Below, one piece after another: positions 42,046 through 52,100 of a stretch of DNA of 64,000 nucleotides; positions within the stretch are counted from its first letter, which is position 1; every line of letters begins with the position of its first letter. The stretch is from an uncultured Mucilaginibacter sp. GTDB lineage: Bacteria > Bacteroidota > Bacteroidia > Sphingobacteriales > Sphingobacteriaceae. The DNA lies in NCBI GenBank assembly GCA_913775265.1, contig CAJYJH010000054.1, forward strand, positions 1 to 64,000, in the 5' to 3' direction. Both the position numbers and the translations under genes were made by a program. The notes under the pieces were generated by a model. The model was given only the letters and a program-made list of their open reading frames with translations, did no database searches and was not told the DNA's origin.

Positions 42046-44679
42046 TTATAAAAGCGTAATCGTTTTACTGATAGTTTTTTGAGATGCCGTTGTTGCTTTA
42101 TCAGGCTGGCAACCGCCAACGCTAATAGTAATTTTACCCGGCATATACTTCTGATCGCCGTTTGGGGCGGTTACCATTAGGTCTTCGGGTTTAAGCGTAA
42201 ACGTAACGTTTTGTACGGCACCTGCTTTAATCATCGAACGTTTAAAACCTTTTAGCGCTTTCAGCGGCACCGGTATTTTTAAATCGTTGTGAGTGATGTA
42301 AAGTTGGGTAACTTCTTCGCCATCTAATTTGCCTGCGTTTTGCAGTTTAGCAGTAATAGTAATGGCTTTGCCTTTTTGTACAGTAGCAGGAGCTTGTAAA
42401 CCACTGTATTTAAAAGTACTGTAGCTCAAACCATAACCAAAGCTGAATAACGGCTGTCCGTTAAAATAACGGTAAGTACGGTTTTTCATGGTATAGTCCT
42501 CAAACGATGGCAGATCACTGTCGCTGCGATAAAAAGTTACCGGTAAGCGGCCAGCTGGGTTGTAGTCGCCAAACAGCACATCGGCTAAAGCAGTACCCGC
42601 GGCTTGTCCGCCATACCAGGCGTTAACAATGGCCGGTAAATTATCAGCCTCCCAAGGTGTGGCAACAGCGCTGCCAGTCATCATTACAAATACCACAGGT
42701 TTACCGGTCGCTTTCAGGGCTTTCAATAAATCAGTCTGTACTTTAGGAAGCATGATTGAGGTACGATCGCCGCCGTTAAAACCTTGCTGATTAACACGCA
42801 TTTCTTCACCTTCCAGTTGCGGTGATATACCACCTACATAAATAATAGCGTCAGCATCTTTCACACTTGCTGCAATGGCATTTAAGTCAGCTTTAACTGC
42901 TACGCCCGATTTAAAGTTGAAAGTAGCCCGGCCTTCGGTTTGGCGGTATTCGATCACAATTTGATAATTGCCGCCTTTTTGCGTATTCAGGGTATAAGTT
43001 TTAGGACCAAAACCGTCAGGCTCGCCGTTCAGGCTTCTTTCCTGATTATTGATAATGAGCTTGTAAGGCTTGTTGCCGGTGAGCTCGAAGGTAATTTCAT
43101 CGTTGTTGGCTGCGGTATAATTGGTGGTCCAGCGGGCTGAAAAATTCTTTTGGCTGATGTTGTCTACTACAAAAGTGCCGTCGCGCCAAATGTAATTAAT
43201 GCCGAATTCCTGGCGGGTTACTGTTGGTGTGCCACTCAGACTGTTATTTTGCCAGTACTCTGCCTTAAACCCTTTTTTACCGTCAGCCTGGCCCAATTCG
43301 CCTAAGTCAACATTACGGGTGTATTTGTCGCTGGTGTAATTGATACCTTGAGTATAAGATACATCAGCATCGGCGCCTAACTTTGCTTTGATGGCTTTGT
43401 AAGGTGTGCTGATCTCAGACGGCATACCATTATAATTACCCAATACGCTCACCGGGTTATCGGCGTTCGGACCAATTACTGCAATCCTCTTCAGTTTTTT
43501 ACTCAACGGCAAAAGGTTTTGCTCGTTCTTAAGCAATACAATGCTTTGGTGTGCCATTTTTAAAGCATGCGCTTTGTGTGACGGCGCCTGCAGCATGCTG
43601 GTACCGATACCCGCATACTTATCTTTGCCTGGCGGATCAAACATGCCTAAGCGGAAACGGATGGTAAACAGTCTTTTTAAAGAGACGTCAATCTGTTGTT
43701 CCGTAATCTTACCATGTTTAACCGCATCATTCAGTGATTGGTAGGTGATGTTACCGCACTCCAAATCGGTGCCGTGCAATACGGCATCTGCAGCCGCATC
43801 CTCGGCCGAGGCATGGGTTTTATGTTTTTGGTAAAAATCGTCAATGGCACCACAGTCGGATGTTAAATAACCGGTAAAACGCCATTGGTTACGTAAAATA
43901 TTATTCAGCAATAAATCGCTGCCACAACAAGGCTGACCTTTAAATGCATTGTAGGCACACATCACCCCGGCCACTTTACTATCTACCACCAGTTTACGGA
44001 AAGCAGGTAAATAGGTATCCCATAAATCGTAGTCAGATACATCGGTGTTAAACTCGTGCCGTGATGGCTCCGGGCCGCTATGCACAGCATAGTGTTTAGC
44101 ACAGGCTGCTGCCTTTAAATAAACCGGATCGGTACCTTGTAAACCTCTTACAAAGTTGGCACCCATGTTGGCCGTAAGGTAGGGGTCTTCGCCGTAAGTT
44201 TCTTGTCCGCGGCCCCAGCGTGGATCTCTGAATATGTTTACGTTGGGCGTCCAGTAAGTTAGTCCCAGATAAATACCACGGTGATTAGCTTTGATGCTTT
44301 CGTTATATACTGCCCGGCCTTCGTCTGCTGTTTGCTCGGCCATCAGGTGCATACTGTTGGTATCAAAAGTTGCTGCCATGGCAATAGCTTGCGGGTATAC
44401 GGTCACCTTGTAAGGTGTACGGGCAACGCCATGCAAACTTTCGTTCCACCAGTTATAAGCCGGAATGCCCAAACGCTCTACAGCGGGGGCTGCATTAAGC
44501 ATTTGACCAACCTTTTCGGGCAAGGTTAAGCGCGAAACTAAATCGGTTACCCGTTGCTCGATAGATAAGGACGGATCCTGAAATTTAAAGGTATACTCTT
44601 CGTGCCGGGGTTTCCAGGCAAAACATAACAATAGTAATATGGGCAGGGCCGCAAGGTAAGTGTACTTCAGTTTTTTCAT
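42046..44679 (-). CDS. Glycoside hydrolase family 3, beta-xylosidase/beta-glucosidase type, with PA14 insert
   Basis: The 877-residue product has a signal-anchor-like N-terminus (AALPILLLLCFAW). The GH3 N-terminal barrel follows, whose nucleophile is the Asp in YLTSDCGAIDDF (near residue 273). The C-terminal GH3 domain carries a PA14-like insert at about 455-600 (FKAEYWQNNSLSG), and a fibronectin-III-like domain lies at 775-870. The barrel start YNWWNESLHGVA is typical of bacterial GH3 beta-xylosidases. It would release xylose or glucose from oligosaccharide ends in the periplasm. It is divergent from GH67 across a shared LacI-type operator. Confidence 0.93.
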   Translation of the reverse strand: MKKLKYTYLAALPILLLLCFAWKPRHEEYTFKFQDPSLSIEQRVTDLVSRLTLPEKVGQMLNAAPAVERLGIPAYNWWNESLHGVARTPYKVTVYPQAIAMAATFDTNSMHLMAEQTADEGRAVYNESIKANHRGIYLGLTYWTPNVNIFRDPRWGRGQETYGEDPYLTANMGANFVRGLQGTDPVYLKAAACAKHYAVHSGPEPSRHEFNTDVSDYDLWDTYLPAFRKLVVDSKVAGVMCAYNAFKGQPCCGSDLLLNNILRNQWRFTGYLTSDCGAIDDFYQKHKTHASAEDAAADAVLHGTDLECGNITYQSLNDAVKHGKITEQQIDVSLKRLFTIRFRLGMFDPPGKDKYAGIGTSMLQAPSHKAHALKMAHQSIVLLKNEQNLLPLSKKLKRIAVIGPNADNPVSVLGNYNGMPSEISTPYKAIKAKLGADADVSYTQGINYTSDKYTRNVDLGELGQADGKKGFKAEYWQNNSLSGTPTVTRQEFGINYIWRDGTFVVDNISQKNFSARWTTNYTAANNDEITFELTGNKPYKLIINNQERSLNGEPDGFGPKTYTLNTQKGGNYQIVIEYRQTEGRATFNFKSGVAVKADLNAIAASVKDADAIIYVGGISPQLEGEEMRVNQQGFNGGDRTSIMLPKVQTDLLKALKATGKPVVFVMMTGSAVATPWEADNLPAIVNAWYGGQAAGTALADVLFGDYNPAGRLPVTFYRSDSDLPSFEDYTMKNRTYRYFNGQPLFSFGYGLSYSTFKYSGLQAPATVQKGKAITITAKLQNAGKLDGEEVTQLYITHNDLKIPVPLKALKGFKRSMIKAGAVQNVTFTLKPEDLMVTAPNGDQKYMPGKITISVGGCQPDKATTASQKTISKTITLL

Positions 44680-44892
44680 GCTGAATGATTAATAAATTAA
44701 ATGTGTTTTAAGGTTGATAAAAGGAGCCGTAAAATTTTTTCGGCAGACAAAGTATATAATTGGTTTGTGTTGTAAATCTATATAAATATAATTAAACTTG
44801 CAATCGATTGCATAAATCTGTGTCTGAGTTGCTTTATAAATTATCTTTAGATGCATCAGGCAACCATTTCAAACCAATAAATCTGAAGAATA
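44680..44892. promoter_or_regulatory. Divergent promoter region GH3 / GH67
   Basis: This 213-bp gap serves both the GH3 gene (minus) and the GH67-GH43-GH115 operon (plus). It contains the palindromic operator at 44799-44812. TATCTTTA at 44842-44849 is one mismatch from the -7 consensus and could serve the GH67 operon. Confidence 0.5.
44799..44812. promoter_or_regulatory. LacI-type palindromic operator TGCAATCGATTGCA (site 1)
   Basis: A perfect 14-bp palindrome with the central CG step typical of LacI/GalR operators. The same sequence recurs at 55086-55099 and, with one change, at 60076-60089. Confidence 0.75.
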
Positions 44893-47058
44893 ATGCGGAA
44901 ACAGTTTAGAGTTTTTGGCTTACTGGCTTTTGTATGGATGTTTACGTGGGCTAATCACTGTTTTGCAGACGATGGTTACAAGCTTTGGTTAAGTTACGCT
45001 AAAATCAGTGACCGGGCTTTTGCCGCTCAATATAACCAGCAACTAAAACAAATATATTTTGCTGAGGGTATAGGTAGTAATAATGTTGCCCGCATTGAAC
45101 TGATGAAAGGCGTGGCAGCTATGCTTCAGCTAACCCCACAGGTAACTAAGCCCGGGGATGCCGGATTATTGATAGGTACTCAAAAAACTCTTCCTGCCAG
45201 TGTTATTAAAACTTTACCGGCTGTAACTCATGATGAAGGCTACGTCATCAAAACTATCACCACTAATAACCACAAGCAGGTGGTAATAGCCGGCAAAACC
45301 CAAACCGGCGTACTGTATGGTGTGTTCAACTTTCTGAGATTGCTGCAAACGCAGCAACCTATTAGCACACTAAACATCAATGAATACCCGAGGTTAGAAC
45401 GCCGGGTGCTCAACCACTGGGATAACCTGAACCGCACGGTAGAGCGTGGTTATGCCGGGGCATCCATCTGGAACTGGCATAAACTGCCCGGTTACATTGA
45501 ACAGCAGTACATTGACTACGCCCGTGCAAATGCATCTATTGGCATCAACGGCACCGTTTTAAACAATGTAAACGCCAACGCGCTGATGCTTTCCCCCGAA
45601 TATTTGGTCAAGGTAAAAGCATTGGCTGATGCGTTCAGGCCGTACGGCATCCGCGTTTATCTATCTGTAAAGTTTAGTAGCCCCATCGAGGTAGGTAAGT
45701 TAAAAACTGCCGATCCGTTAAACAGCGAAGTGCGCCAGTGGTGGAAAGATAAGGTAGACGAAATATATAAATACGTGCCCGACTTTGGTGGTTTTTTAGT
45801 GAAAGCCAATTCTGAAGGGCAACCCGGGCCACAGGCTTACGGGCGCAACCACGCCGATGGTGCCAACATGATGGCCGAAGCTTTAGCGCCGCACAATGGT
45901 ATTGTGATGTGGCGTGCTTTTGTGTACGACAGCAACCCGCTCAACGATCGGGCTAAACAGGCCTACGACGAGTTTAAGCCTTTGGACGGCAAGTTTGCTG
46001 ATAATGTAATTGTACAAGTGAAGAACGGCGCTATCGATTTTCAGCCCCGCGAACCTTTTCATCCGCTATTTGGTGCTATGAAAAAGACACCGCTGATGAT
46101 GGAATTTCAGATCACGCAGGAGTATACCGGCTTTTCTACCCACCTGTTTTACGAAGGTCCTTTATTTAAAGAAGTTTTAGGTGCTGATACTTATGCTGAA
46201 GGTAAGGGAACTACCGTAGCCAAAGTAATTGAAAAAAAGCCACACAGCAAAGCAGTAACTGGTATTGCCGGGGTATCCAACATTGGTACCGACAGAAACT
46301 GGTGCGGGCATCCGTTTGCGCAAAGCAACTGGTATGCCTTTGGCCGGATGGCCTGGAACCCTGAGCAGTCATCAGCCCAAATAGCTGATGACTGGCTGCG
46401 TATGACTTTTACTAACAACAAAAGCTTTGTGCAACCTATGGTGCAGCAAATGCTGCAATCGCGCGAAAATACCGTGAATTATATGACGCCTTTGGGCTTA
46501 CATCATATTATGGGCATTAATACCCACTATGGTCCCGGCCCCTGGGTAAATAAAGCCGAACGCCCCGACTGGACCTCTGTACACTATCATAAGGCCGATA
46601 GCCTGGGTATTGGTTTCGACCGCAGCAGCACAGGCAGTAAAGCCACTTCGCAATATGCGCCACAAGTGCAGCAAATGTTTGATAATCCTGCTACCTGTCC
46701 CGACAGCAATCTGTTGTGGTTTCATCATGTAAGCTGGACTTATAAGATGCGCTCGGGTAAAACGCTTTGGTTCGAACTGGTGCACCATTATTATGAAGGT
46801 GTAGATTCAGTTAGACGTTTGCAAACGGTGTGGAATGGCATGCAGGGTAAAGTAGACCAAGAACAATTCAATTCTGTAAAACAGTTAATTGCCATACAAT
46901 TACAAGAAGCCATACGCTGGCGGGATGCTTGTGTACTTTACTTTCAAACTTTCTCAAAGCAACCCATACCTGCGGGTTACGAAAAGCCGGCGCATCCGCT
47001 GTCATACTACCGCGATCAGCAGTTTCACTTTGCGCCGGGCATTGGCGGCAATATTTAA
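44893..47058 (+). CDS. Alpha-glucuronidase, GH67
   Basis: The 721-residue product has a signal peptide (to about residue 26, NHCFAD) and the three-domain GH67 layout of about 700 residues. The catalytic region shows LVKANSEGQPGP with the acid Glu, VKNGAIDFQPREP with an active-site Asp and MMEFQITQEYTG with a Glu. It removes 4-O-methyl-glucuronic acid from the non-reducing terminal xylose of xylo-oligosaccharides, in the periplasm. It is the first gene of a plus-strand operon with GH43 (27 bp behind) and GH115. Confidence 0.95.
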   Translation: MRKQFRVFGLLAFVWMFTWANHCFADDGYKLWLSYAKISDRAFAAQYNQQLKQIYFAEGIGSNNVARIELMKGVAAMLQLTPQVTKPGDAGLLIGTQKTLPASVIKTLPAVTHDEGYVIKTITTNNHKQVVIAGKTQTGVLYGVFNFLRLLQTQQPISTLNINEYPRLERRVLNHWDNLNRTVERGYAGASIWNWHKLPGYIEQQYIDYARANASIGINGTVLNNVNANALMLSPEYLVKVKALADAFRPYGIRVYLSVKFSSPIEVGKLKTADPLNSEVRQWWKDKVDEIYKYVPDFGGFLVKANSEGQPGPQAYGRNHADGANMMAEALAPHNGIVMWRAFVYDSNPLNDRAKQAYDEFKPLDGKFADNVIVQVKNGAIDFQPREPFHPLFGAMKKTPLMMEFQITQEYTGFSTHLFYEGPLFKEVLGADTYAEGKGTTVAKVIEKKPHSKAVTGIAGVSNIGTDRNWCGHPFAQSNWYAFGRMAWNPEQSSAQIADDWLRMTFTNNKSFVQPMVQQMLQSRENTVNYMTPLGLHHIMGINTHYGPGPWVNKAERPDWTSVHYHKADSLGIGFDRSSTGSKATSQYAPQVQQMFDNPATCPDSNLLWFHHVSWTYKMRSGKTLWFELVHHYYEGVDSVRRLQTVWNGMQGKVDQEQFNSVKQLIAIQLQEAIRWRDACVLYFQTFSKQPIPAGYEKPAHPLSYYRDQQFHFAPGIGGNI

Positions 47059-47085
47059 AAAATCCAAAATTATAGACCTCATATC

Positions 47086-48204
47086 ATGTTTAAAACAAAC
47101 CTAAAAGTTAATATCGCTTTGTTGCTTGGGGCAAGTATGGCGGTAGCCTGCCAGTCGTCTGATAAGCAAAAGCAGGCAGCACATCAAAAAGATACCGTAG
47201 CCCATTCGGATAGCAGTACTAAAAAGTATCTGTCTCAGCCATTGATCAGATCTATTTATACCGCAGATCCATCAGCTCATGTGTTTAACGGTAAGATTTA
47301 TATTTATCCGTCGCACGATATTGAATCGGGCATACCGCAAAATGATAATGGCGACCATTTTAACATGAAAGATTTCCACGTGTTATCCATGGATAGCATA
47401 GGAGGAAAAGTAACCGACAACGGCGTGGCTTTAGATATTAAAGACATACCCTGGGCTGGTCGTCAGCTTTGGGCTCCTGATGCCGCTTTTGAGAAAGGTA
47501 CTTACTACCTGTATTTTCCGGTTAAAGATAAAAGTGATGTGTTTCATATTGGTGTAGCCACCAGTAAATCGCCTGTTGGCCCGTTTAAAGCAGAGCCTAA
47601 GCCGATAGAAGGTAGCTATAGCATCGACCCATGTGTGTTTAAAGATACCGATGGTAGCTACTACATGTACTTTGGTGGCATTTGGGGCGGACAGTTGCAG
47701 CGCTGGGCAACCGGTACCTATTCAGGTCCTAATGGTTCAAAAACCGACTTGGAGAAAGACGACCAACCTGCCTTATCTGCCAAAGTGGTGAAATTGAGTT
47801 CTAATATGCTTGGCTTCAGCGAAAAGCCAAAAGATGCTGTTATTTTGGATGAAAACGGAAAGCCGCTTTTAGGCAAAGATCATGACCGTCGTTTTTTTGA
47901 AGGATCGTGGATGTACAAATACAACGGCAAGTATTATTTCACTTATTCAACCGGTGACACTCACCGCCTTTGTTACGCCACAGGTACAAGCCCTTACGGA
48001 CCGTTTACTTACCGGGGTGTAATATTAGAGCCGGTTGAAGGCTGGACCACGCACCATTCTATTGTTGAAATAAAAGGCAAATGGTACCTGTTTTATCATG
48101 ATACGCAACTATCGGGCAAAACTCATTTGCGTAACGTAAAGGTAACCGAACTTAAATATAACGCTGATGGTACTATACCAACCATCAACGAGCATGTAAA
48201 ATAA
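47086..48204 (+). CDS. Glycoside hydrolase family 43, xylosidase/arabinofuranosidase type, lipoprotein
   Basis: The 372-residue product has a lipoprotein signal (lipobox MAVAC) and is membrane-anchored. The five-blade propeller carries the base Asp in YTADPSAHVFNG, the second Asp in YSIDPCVFKDTDG and the acid Glu in FFEGSWMYKYNG. GH43 enzymes with this layout act on xylo- or arabinoxylo-oligosaccharides as beta-xylosidases or alpha-L-arabinofuranosidases; which of the two cannot be told. It follows GH67 by 27 bp in the same operon. Confidence 0.93.
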   Translation: MFKTNLKVNIALLLGASMAVACQSSDKQKQAAHQKDTVAHSDSSTKKYLSQPLIRSIYTADPSAHVFNGKIYIYPSHDIESGIPQNDNGDHFNMKDFHVLSMDSIGGKVTDNGVALDIKDIPWAGRQLWAPDAAFEKGTYYLYFPVKDKSDVFHIGVATSKSPVGPFKAEPKPIEGSYSIDPCVFKDTDGSYYMYFGGIWGGQLQRWATGTYSGPNGSKTDLEKDDQPALSAKVVKLSSNMLGFSEKPKDAVILDENGKPLLGKDHDRRFFEGSWMYKYNGKYYFTYSTGDTHRLCYATGTSPYGPFTYRGVILEPVEGWTTHHSIVEIKGKWYLFYHDTQLSGKTHLRNVKVTELKYNADGTIPTINEHVK

Positions 48205-48313
48205 GCATACTGCAGAATTAATTGTCCGGCTGCTCATTCTTGTCACTTTGTGCAACAAGAATGAGCCTGTTTTTCTACCCGGTAATTTAAATTCCAGCAG
48301 TTTTAAACTTGAT

Positions 48314-50875
48314 ATGAGAAAACTAATTTTTTGCGTTTTGATCGCCATGCCTTTTGTGCTTAAAGCACAAACTGTATCAGGCGTTAAAACTCCGGGTAGC
48401 TTTGCAGTAGCGCAGGCAGGTAAGGTTACCCCAATGTTGTTTGACAGTGCAGACGATGAACTAATTGCCATTGCCGGTAAGCTATTTGCCGAAGATGTGC
48501 AACGCGTAAGCGGCCAGCTGCCACAATTAGTCAACGCCAAACCTGCGGGCAAAAGCCTGATTGTTGTAGGTACGGTTAGCAAATCAAAGTTTATTAAGGA
48601 ACTAATTGCAAGTAAAAAACTACAGGCGGGCAGACTTGCCGGAGCCTGGGAAAGATACCAGATTCAGTTGGTTAAAGCACCCTACAAAGGTGTAGACGAA
48701 GCGTTAGTTATTGCTGGTAGCGACAAAAGGGGCGCAGCTTACGGATTGTTAGAGCTATCCAGGCAAATGGGCGTATCGCCATGGTATTGGTGGGCAGATG
48801 TACCTGTGCAAAAAAAGACTTCGATTTATGTGAGCACTGCTACACCGGTTACCGATGCACCAAAGGTAAAATATCGCGGTATATTTATTAATGATGAAGC
48901 CCCTGCTTTTTCAAAATGGACCAAGGAAAAATTTGGCGGTGTTAACCATTCAGTTTATGAAAAGGTGTTTGAGCTCATTTTGCGCTTAAAGGGTAACTAC
49001 CTGTGGCCAGCCATGTGGGGCAATGCCTTTAACGATGATGACAAGCTGAACCCGGTATTGGCTGATAAATGGGGTATTGTAATGGGGACATCGCACCATG
49101 AGCCTATGCAACGCGCCCAGCAAGAATGGAAACGATATGGTAAAGGTGCCTGGGATTATACCAAAAACGATACTACGTTAAGAAGTTTCTGGCGTCAGGG
49201 TCTTATAAATATGGGCAAGCACGAGAGCTTGGTAACCATAGGTATGCGTGGCGACGGCGATGAGCCGATGACTGAAGGTACCGCAACTGCTTTGCTGGAA
49301 GGCATTGTAAAAGATCAGCGGAAAATAATTGAAGAAGTAACGGGCAAACCGGCCTCGCAAACCCCGCAGATTTGGGCTTTGTACAAAGAGGTTCAGGATT
49401 ATTATGACAAGGGCATGCGCGTACCGGATGATGTTACGCTATTGCTTTCTGACGATAACTGGGGCGATTTACGAAAGTTGCCTGCCTTGAGCGAAAAGCC
49501 ACGTGCCGGTGGCTTCGGTATTTATTATCACTTCGACTATGTAGGCGATCCACGAAATTATAAGTGGATCAACACCAACAATATTGCTCGTGTTTGGGAG
49601 CAAATGCACCAGGCTTGGGAATATAAAGCCCGTCAGGTTTGGATTGTAAACGTTGGTGATATTAAGCCAATGGAATTCCCGATTTCATTTTTTCTGGATT
49701 ACGCCTGGGATCCTACCAAATGGACTGAGGATAACCTGAATAATTACTACACACAATGGGGAAGGGAGAACTTTGGCAGTAAGTATGGCAAAGAGATAGG
49801 TGATATTATGCGGTTGTACGCACAATATGCTGCCCGTCGTAAACCCGAACTGCTGGATGAGAACACTTACAGCCTGCAGAATTACCAGGAGTTTGACAGG
49901 GTAGTCGGTGAATGGAATAACCTTTTAAAAAGGGCGGAAAGTATGAATAGTAAACTGGATAGCAGCTATCGCGATGCGTTTTTCCAGGTGGTATTACATC
50001 CTCTAAAAGCAACGGCTAACTTGCACGAGATGTATGAGGATGTAGCGTACAATAAAATGTATGCTGCTAAAAACGATATCCGGGCAAATACTTATGCTGA
50101 TAAAGCCAAAACTGCTTACCGAAAAGATTCGCTGCTATCAGTTCAGTATAATTCGGTAATGGCAGGCGGCAAATGGAACCACATGATGGACCAGGTGCAC
50201 ATTGGTTACCGTTCATGGAACGATCCGCCCGTTAACCGTATGCCAAGATTAACTTATGTTAGTGCCGACGCTGCTCAACAAGCAGCTATGCCGGAGCAAA
50301 CCAGCAGTAAAAGTGCCGAAGCGATGGTAACACAGAAAGGTGTAAACCGCACGTTTTTTGAAAGAGATGGCTATGTTGCTTTAGAAGCTAATCATTACAC
50401 CCGCGCTATCAACGCTAATGGCGTGCAATGGAAAGTGATACCTGACATTGGCAGGACAGCATCCGGCGTAAGTACTTTCCCTGTTACGGCAGGGGAGGTG
50501 GTTCCGGGTAAAAATACCCCGCATTTGGAGTATGATTATTATACTTATGATAAAGGCGATTTTGCTGTACAAACTTATTTTTCGCCAACGCTCAACTTCA
50601 GAAATGATAAAAACGGATTTCAGTATGCAGTTTCGGTTGATGATGAGCAACCTCAGTTGGTATCGGTAAACAGCGATACTAATGTGAATGTGTGGCGTGG
50701 ATGGGTTGGCAACAACATCATCATTAAAAAATCGAACCATAAGATTACAAGTCCCGGTAAGCATACCCTGAAATATTGGATGGTGAGTAACGGCTTGGTT
50801 TTGCAAAAGCTGGTTCTGGATTTTGGTGGTGTTAAGCCAAGTTACCTTGGTCCGCCCGAAACACTGGCGAAGTAA
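48314..50875 (+). CDS. Xylan alpha-1,2-glucuronidase, GH115
   Basis: From the ATG at 48314 the product has 853 residues, a signal peptide (FVLKAQ) and the GH115 layout. The conserved stretches are YRGIFINDEAPAFSKW, LKGNYLWPAMWGNAFNDDD, GTSHHEPMQRAQQEW and LLLSDDNWGDLRKLP, followed by a C-terminal region. Unlike GH67, GH115 enzymes can take glucuronic acid off internal xylose residues of polymeric xylan. An upstream in-frame ATG (48248) would add 22 residues before the signal peptide. It ends at a strong terminator. Confidence 0.94.
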   Translation: MRKLIFCVLIAMPFVLKAQTVSGVKTPGSFAVAQAGKVTPMLFDSADDELIAIAGKLFAEDVQRVSGQLPQLVNAKPAGKSLIVVGTVSKSKFIKELIASKKLQAGRLAGAWERYQIQLVKAPYKGVDEALVIAGSDKRGAAYGLLELSRQMGVSPWYWWADVPVQKKTSIYVSTATPVTDAPKVKYRGIFINDEAPAFSKWTKEKFGGVNHSVYEKVFELILRLKGNYLWPAMWGNAFNDDDKLNPVLADKWGIVMGTSHHEPMQRAQQEWKRYGKGAWDYTKNDTTLRSFWRQGLINMGKHESLVTIGMRGDGDEPMTEGTATALLEGIVKDQRKIIEEVTGKPASQTPQIWALYKEVQDYYDKGMRVPDDVTLLLSDDNWGDLRKLPALSEKPRAGGFGIYYHFDYVGDPRNYKWINTNNIARVWEQMHQAWEYKARQVWIVNVGDIKPMEFPISFFLDYAWDPTKWTEDNLNNYYTQWGRENFGSKYGKEIGDIMRLYAQYAARRKPELLDENTYSLQNYQEFDRVVGEWNNLLKRAESMNSKLDSSYRDAFFQVVLHPLKATANLHEMYEDVAYNKMYAAKNDIRANTYADKAKTAYRKDSLLSVQYNSVMAGGKWNHMMDQVHIGYRSWNDPPVNRMPRLTYVSADAAQQAAMPEQTSSKSAEAMVTQKGVNRTFFERDGYVALEANHYTRAINANGVQWKVIPDIGRTASGVSTFPVTAGEVVPGKNTPHLEYDYYTYDKGDFAVQTYFSPTLNFRNDKNGFQYAVSVDDEQPQLVSVNSDTNVNVWRGWVGNNIIIKKSNHKITSPGKHTLKYWMVSNGLVLQKLVLDFGGVKPSYLGPPETLAK

Positions 50876-50905
50876 TAAGCCACACTATAGGAAATACTTA
50901 AATGC

Positions 50906-50939
50906 AAAACGGCCCGCTTCTATTGAAGCGGGCCGTTTT
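50906..50939. terminator. Bidirectional Rho-independent terminator
   Basis: A perfect 15-bp stem (AAAACGGCCCGCTTC / GAAGCGGGCCGTTTT) with a 4-nt loop lies between the convergent GH115 and transketolase genes. Confidence 0.95.
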
Positions 50940-50959
50940 GTTATGACAAAAAGGTATAC

Positions 50960-51916
50960 TTAACCTTTGCGTTGGATAGCTTTTTGAGCAGCCTCAACAA
51001 TAGCAGGTGCATTAAGCTTATATTTTTGCATTAACTGCTCAGGCGTACCAGACTCACCAAACGAATCGTTAACGGCCACATACTCTTGCGGAGATGGCAG
51101 ATGACGGGCCAATACCTGCGCTACTGAGTCGCCCAGGCCGCCTAAACGGTTGTGCTCTTCTGCAGTAACTACGCAACGCGTTTTAGTAACTGATTTCAGG
51201 ATAGCTTCTTCATCCAGCGGTTTAATGGTGTGGATATTGATCACCTCAGCCGAAATGCCCATGGCTTCCAGTTGTTCGCAGGCTTGTATGGCTTCCCATA
51301 CCAAATGGCCGGTAGCAATAATGGTTACATCAGTACCTTCGCTTACCATCCAGGCTTTACCAATTTCAAATACCTGATCGACAGGGGTAAAAATAGGCAC
51401 CACCGGGCGGCCGAAGCGCAGGTAAACCGGGCCATGATGCTGTGCAATGGCCAAAGTAGCCGCTTTGGTTTGGTTGTAATCACAAGGGTTAATCACCGTC
51501 ATGCCTGGCAGCATCTTCATCATGCCCAAATCTTCTAAAATCTGGTGGGTAGCACCATCTTCGCCCAAAGTTAAACCCGCATGCGAAGCGCAGATCTTAA
51601 CGTTTTTGTCCGAATACGCTACCGACTGGCGGATCTGATCATAAACCCTGCCGGTAGAGAAGTTGGCAAATGTACCGGTGAATGGGATATGTCCGTCAAT
51701 AGTTAAACCGGCGGCAATACCGATCATGTTAGCTTCGGCAATACCTACCTGCACAAAGCGCTCAGGGAAGGCATTGATGAAGTCCTGCATCTTAAGCGAG
51801 CCAACCAGGTCGGCACAAAGGGCAACTACCTTGGGGTCGCGTTTACCGGCCTCCAGCAGTCCCGCTCCAAAGCCCGAGCGGGTATCTTTTTTTTCTGTAT
51901 ATGTGTACTTAGTCAC
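50960..51916 (-). CDS. Transketolase, C-terminal subunit
   Basis: The 318-residue product holds the pyrimidine-binding and C-terminal domains of transketolase: ADLVGSLKMQDF, the catalytic Glu in SHAGLTLGEDGATHQ, and VVTAEEHNRLGGLGD. With the N-terminal subunit encoded 184 bp upstream on the same strand it makes a complete thiamine-diphosphate enzyme. This split form is common in Bacteroidota. In the pentose phosphate pathway it would process xylulose-5-phosphate derived from xylan. Confidence 0.94.
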   Translation of the reverse strand: MTKYTYTEKKDTRSGFGAGLLEAGKRDPKVVALCADLVGSLKMQDFINAFPERFVQVGIAEANMIGIAAGLTIDGHIPFTGTFANFSTGRVYDQIRQSVAYSDKNVKICASHAGLTLGEDGATHQILEDLGMMKMLPGMTVINPCDYNQTKAATLAIAQHHGPVYLRFGRPVVPIFTPVDQVFEIGKAWMVSEGTDVTIIATGHLVWEAIQACEQLEAMGISAEVINIHTIKPLDEEAILKSVTKTRCVVTAEEHNRLGGLGDSVAQVLARHLPSPQEYVAVNDSFGESGTPEQLMQKYKLNAPAIVEAAQKAIQRKG

Positions 51917-52100
51917 GGTTGTAATTTAATGAGTGAGGTTTAGTTATTAAGTTATTGGTGTATTTAGTTGTTAAGTGTAGGGAATAATTAATTAACCAAA
52001 TAGATGATAATATATTACACTGCTGACGCACCATGATGTTGCCTAATAGTCTAACTCTGTACTCTTGATTCTATAATCTATACTCTATCTCTCCAGGGGG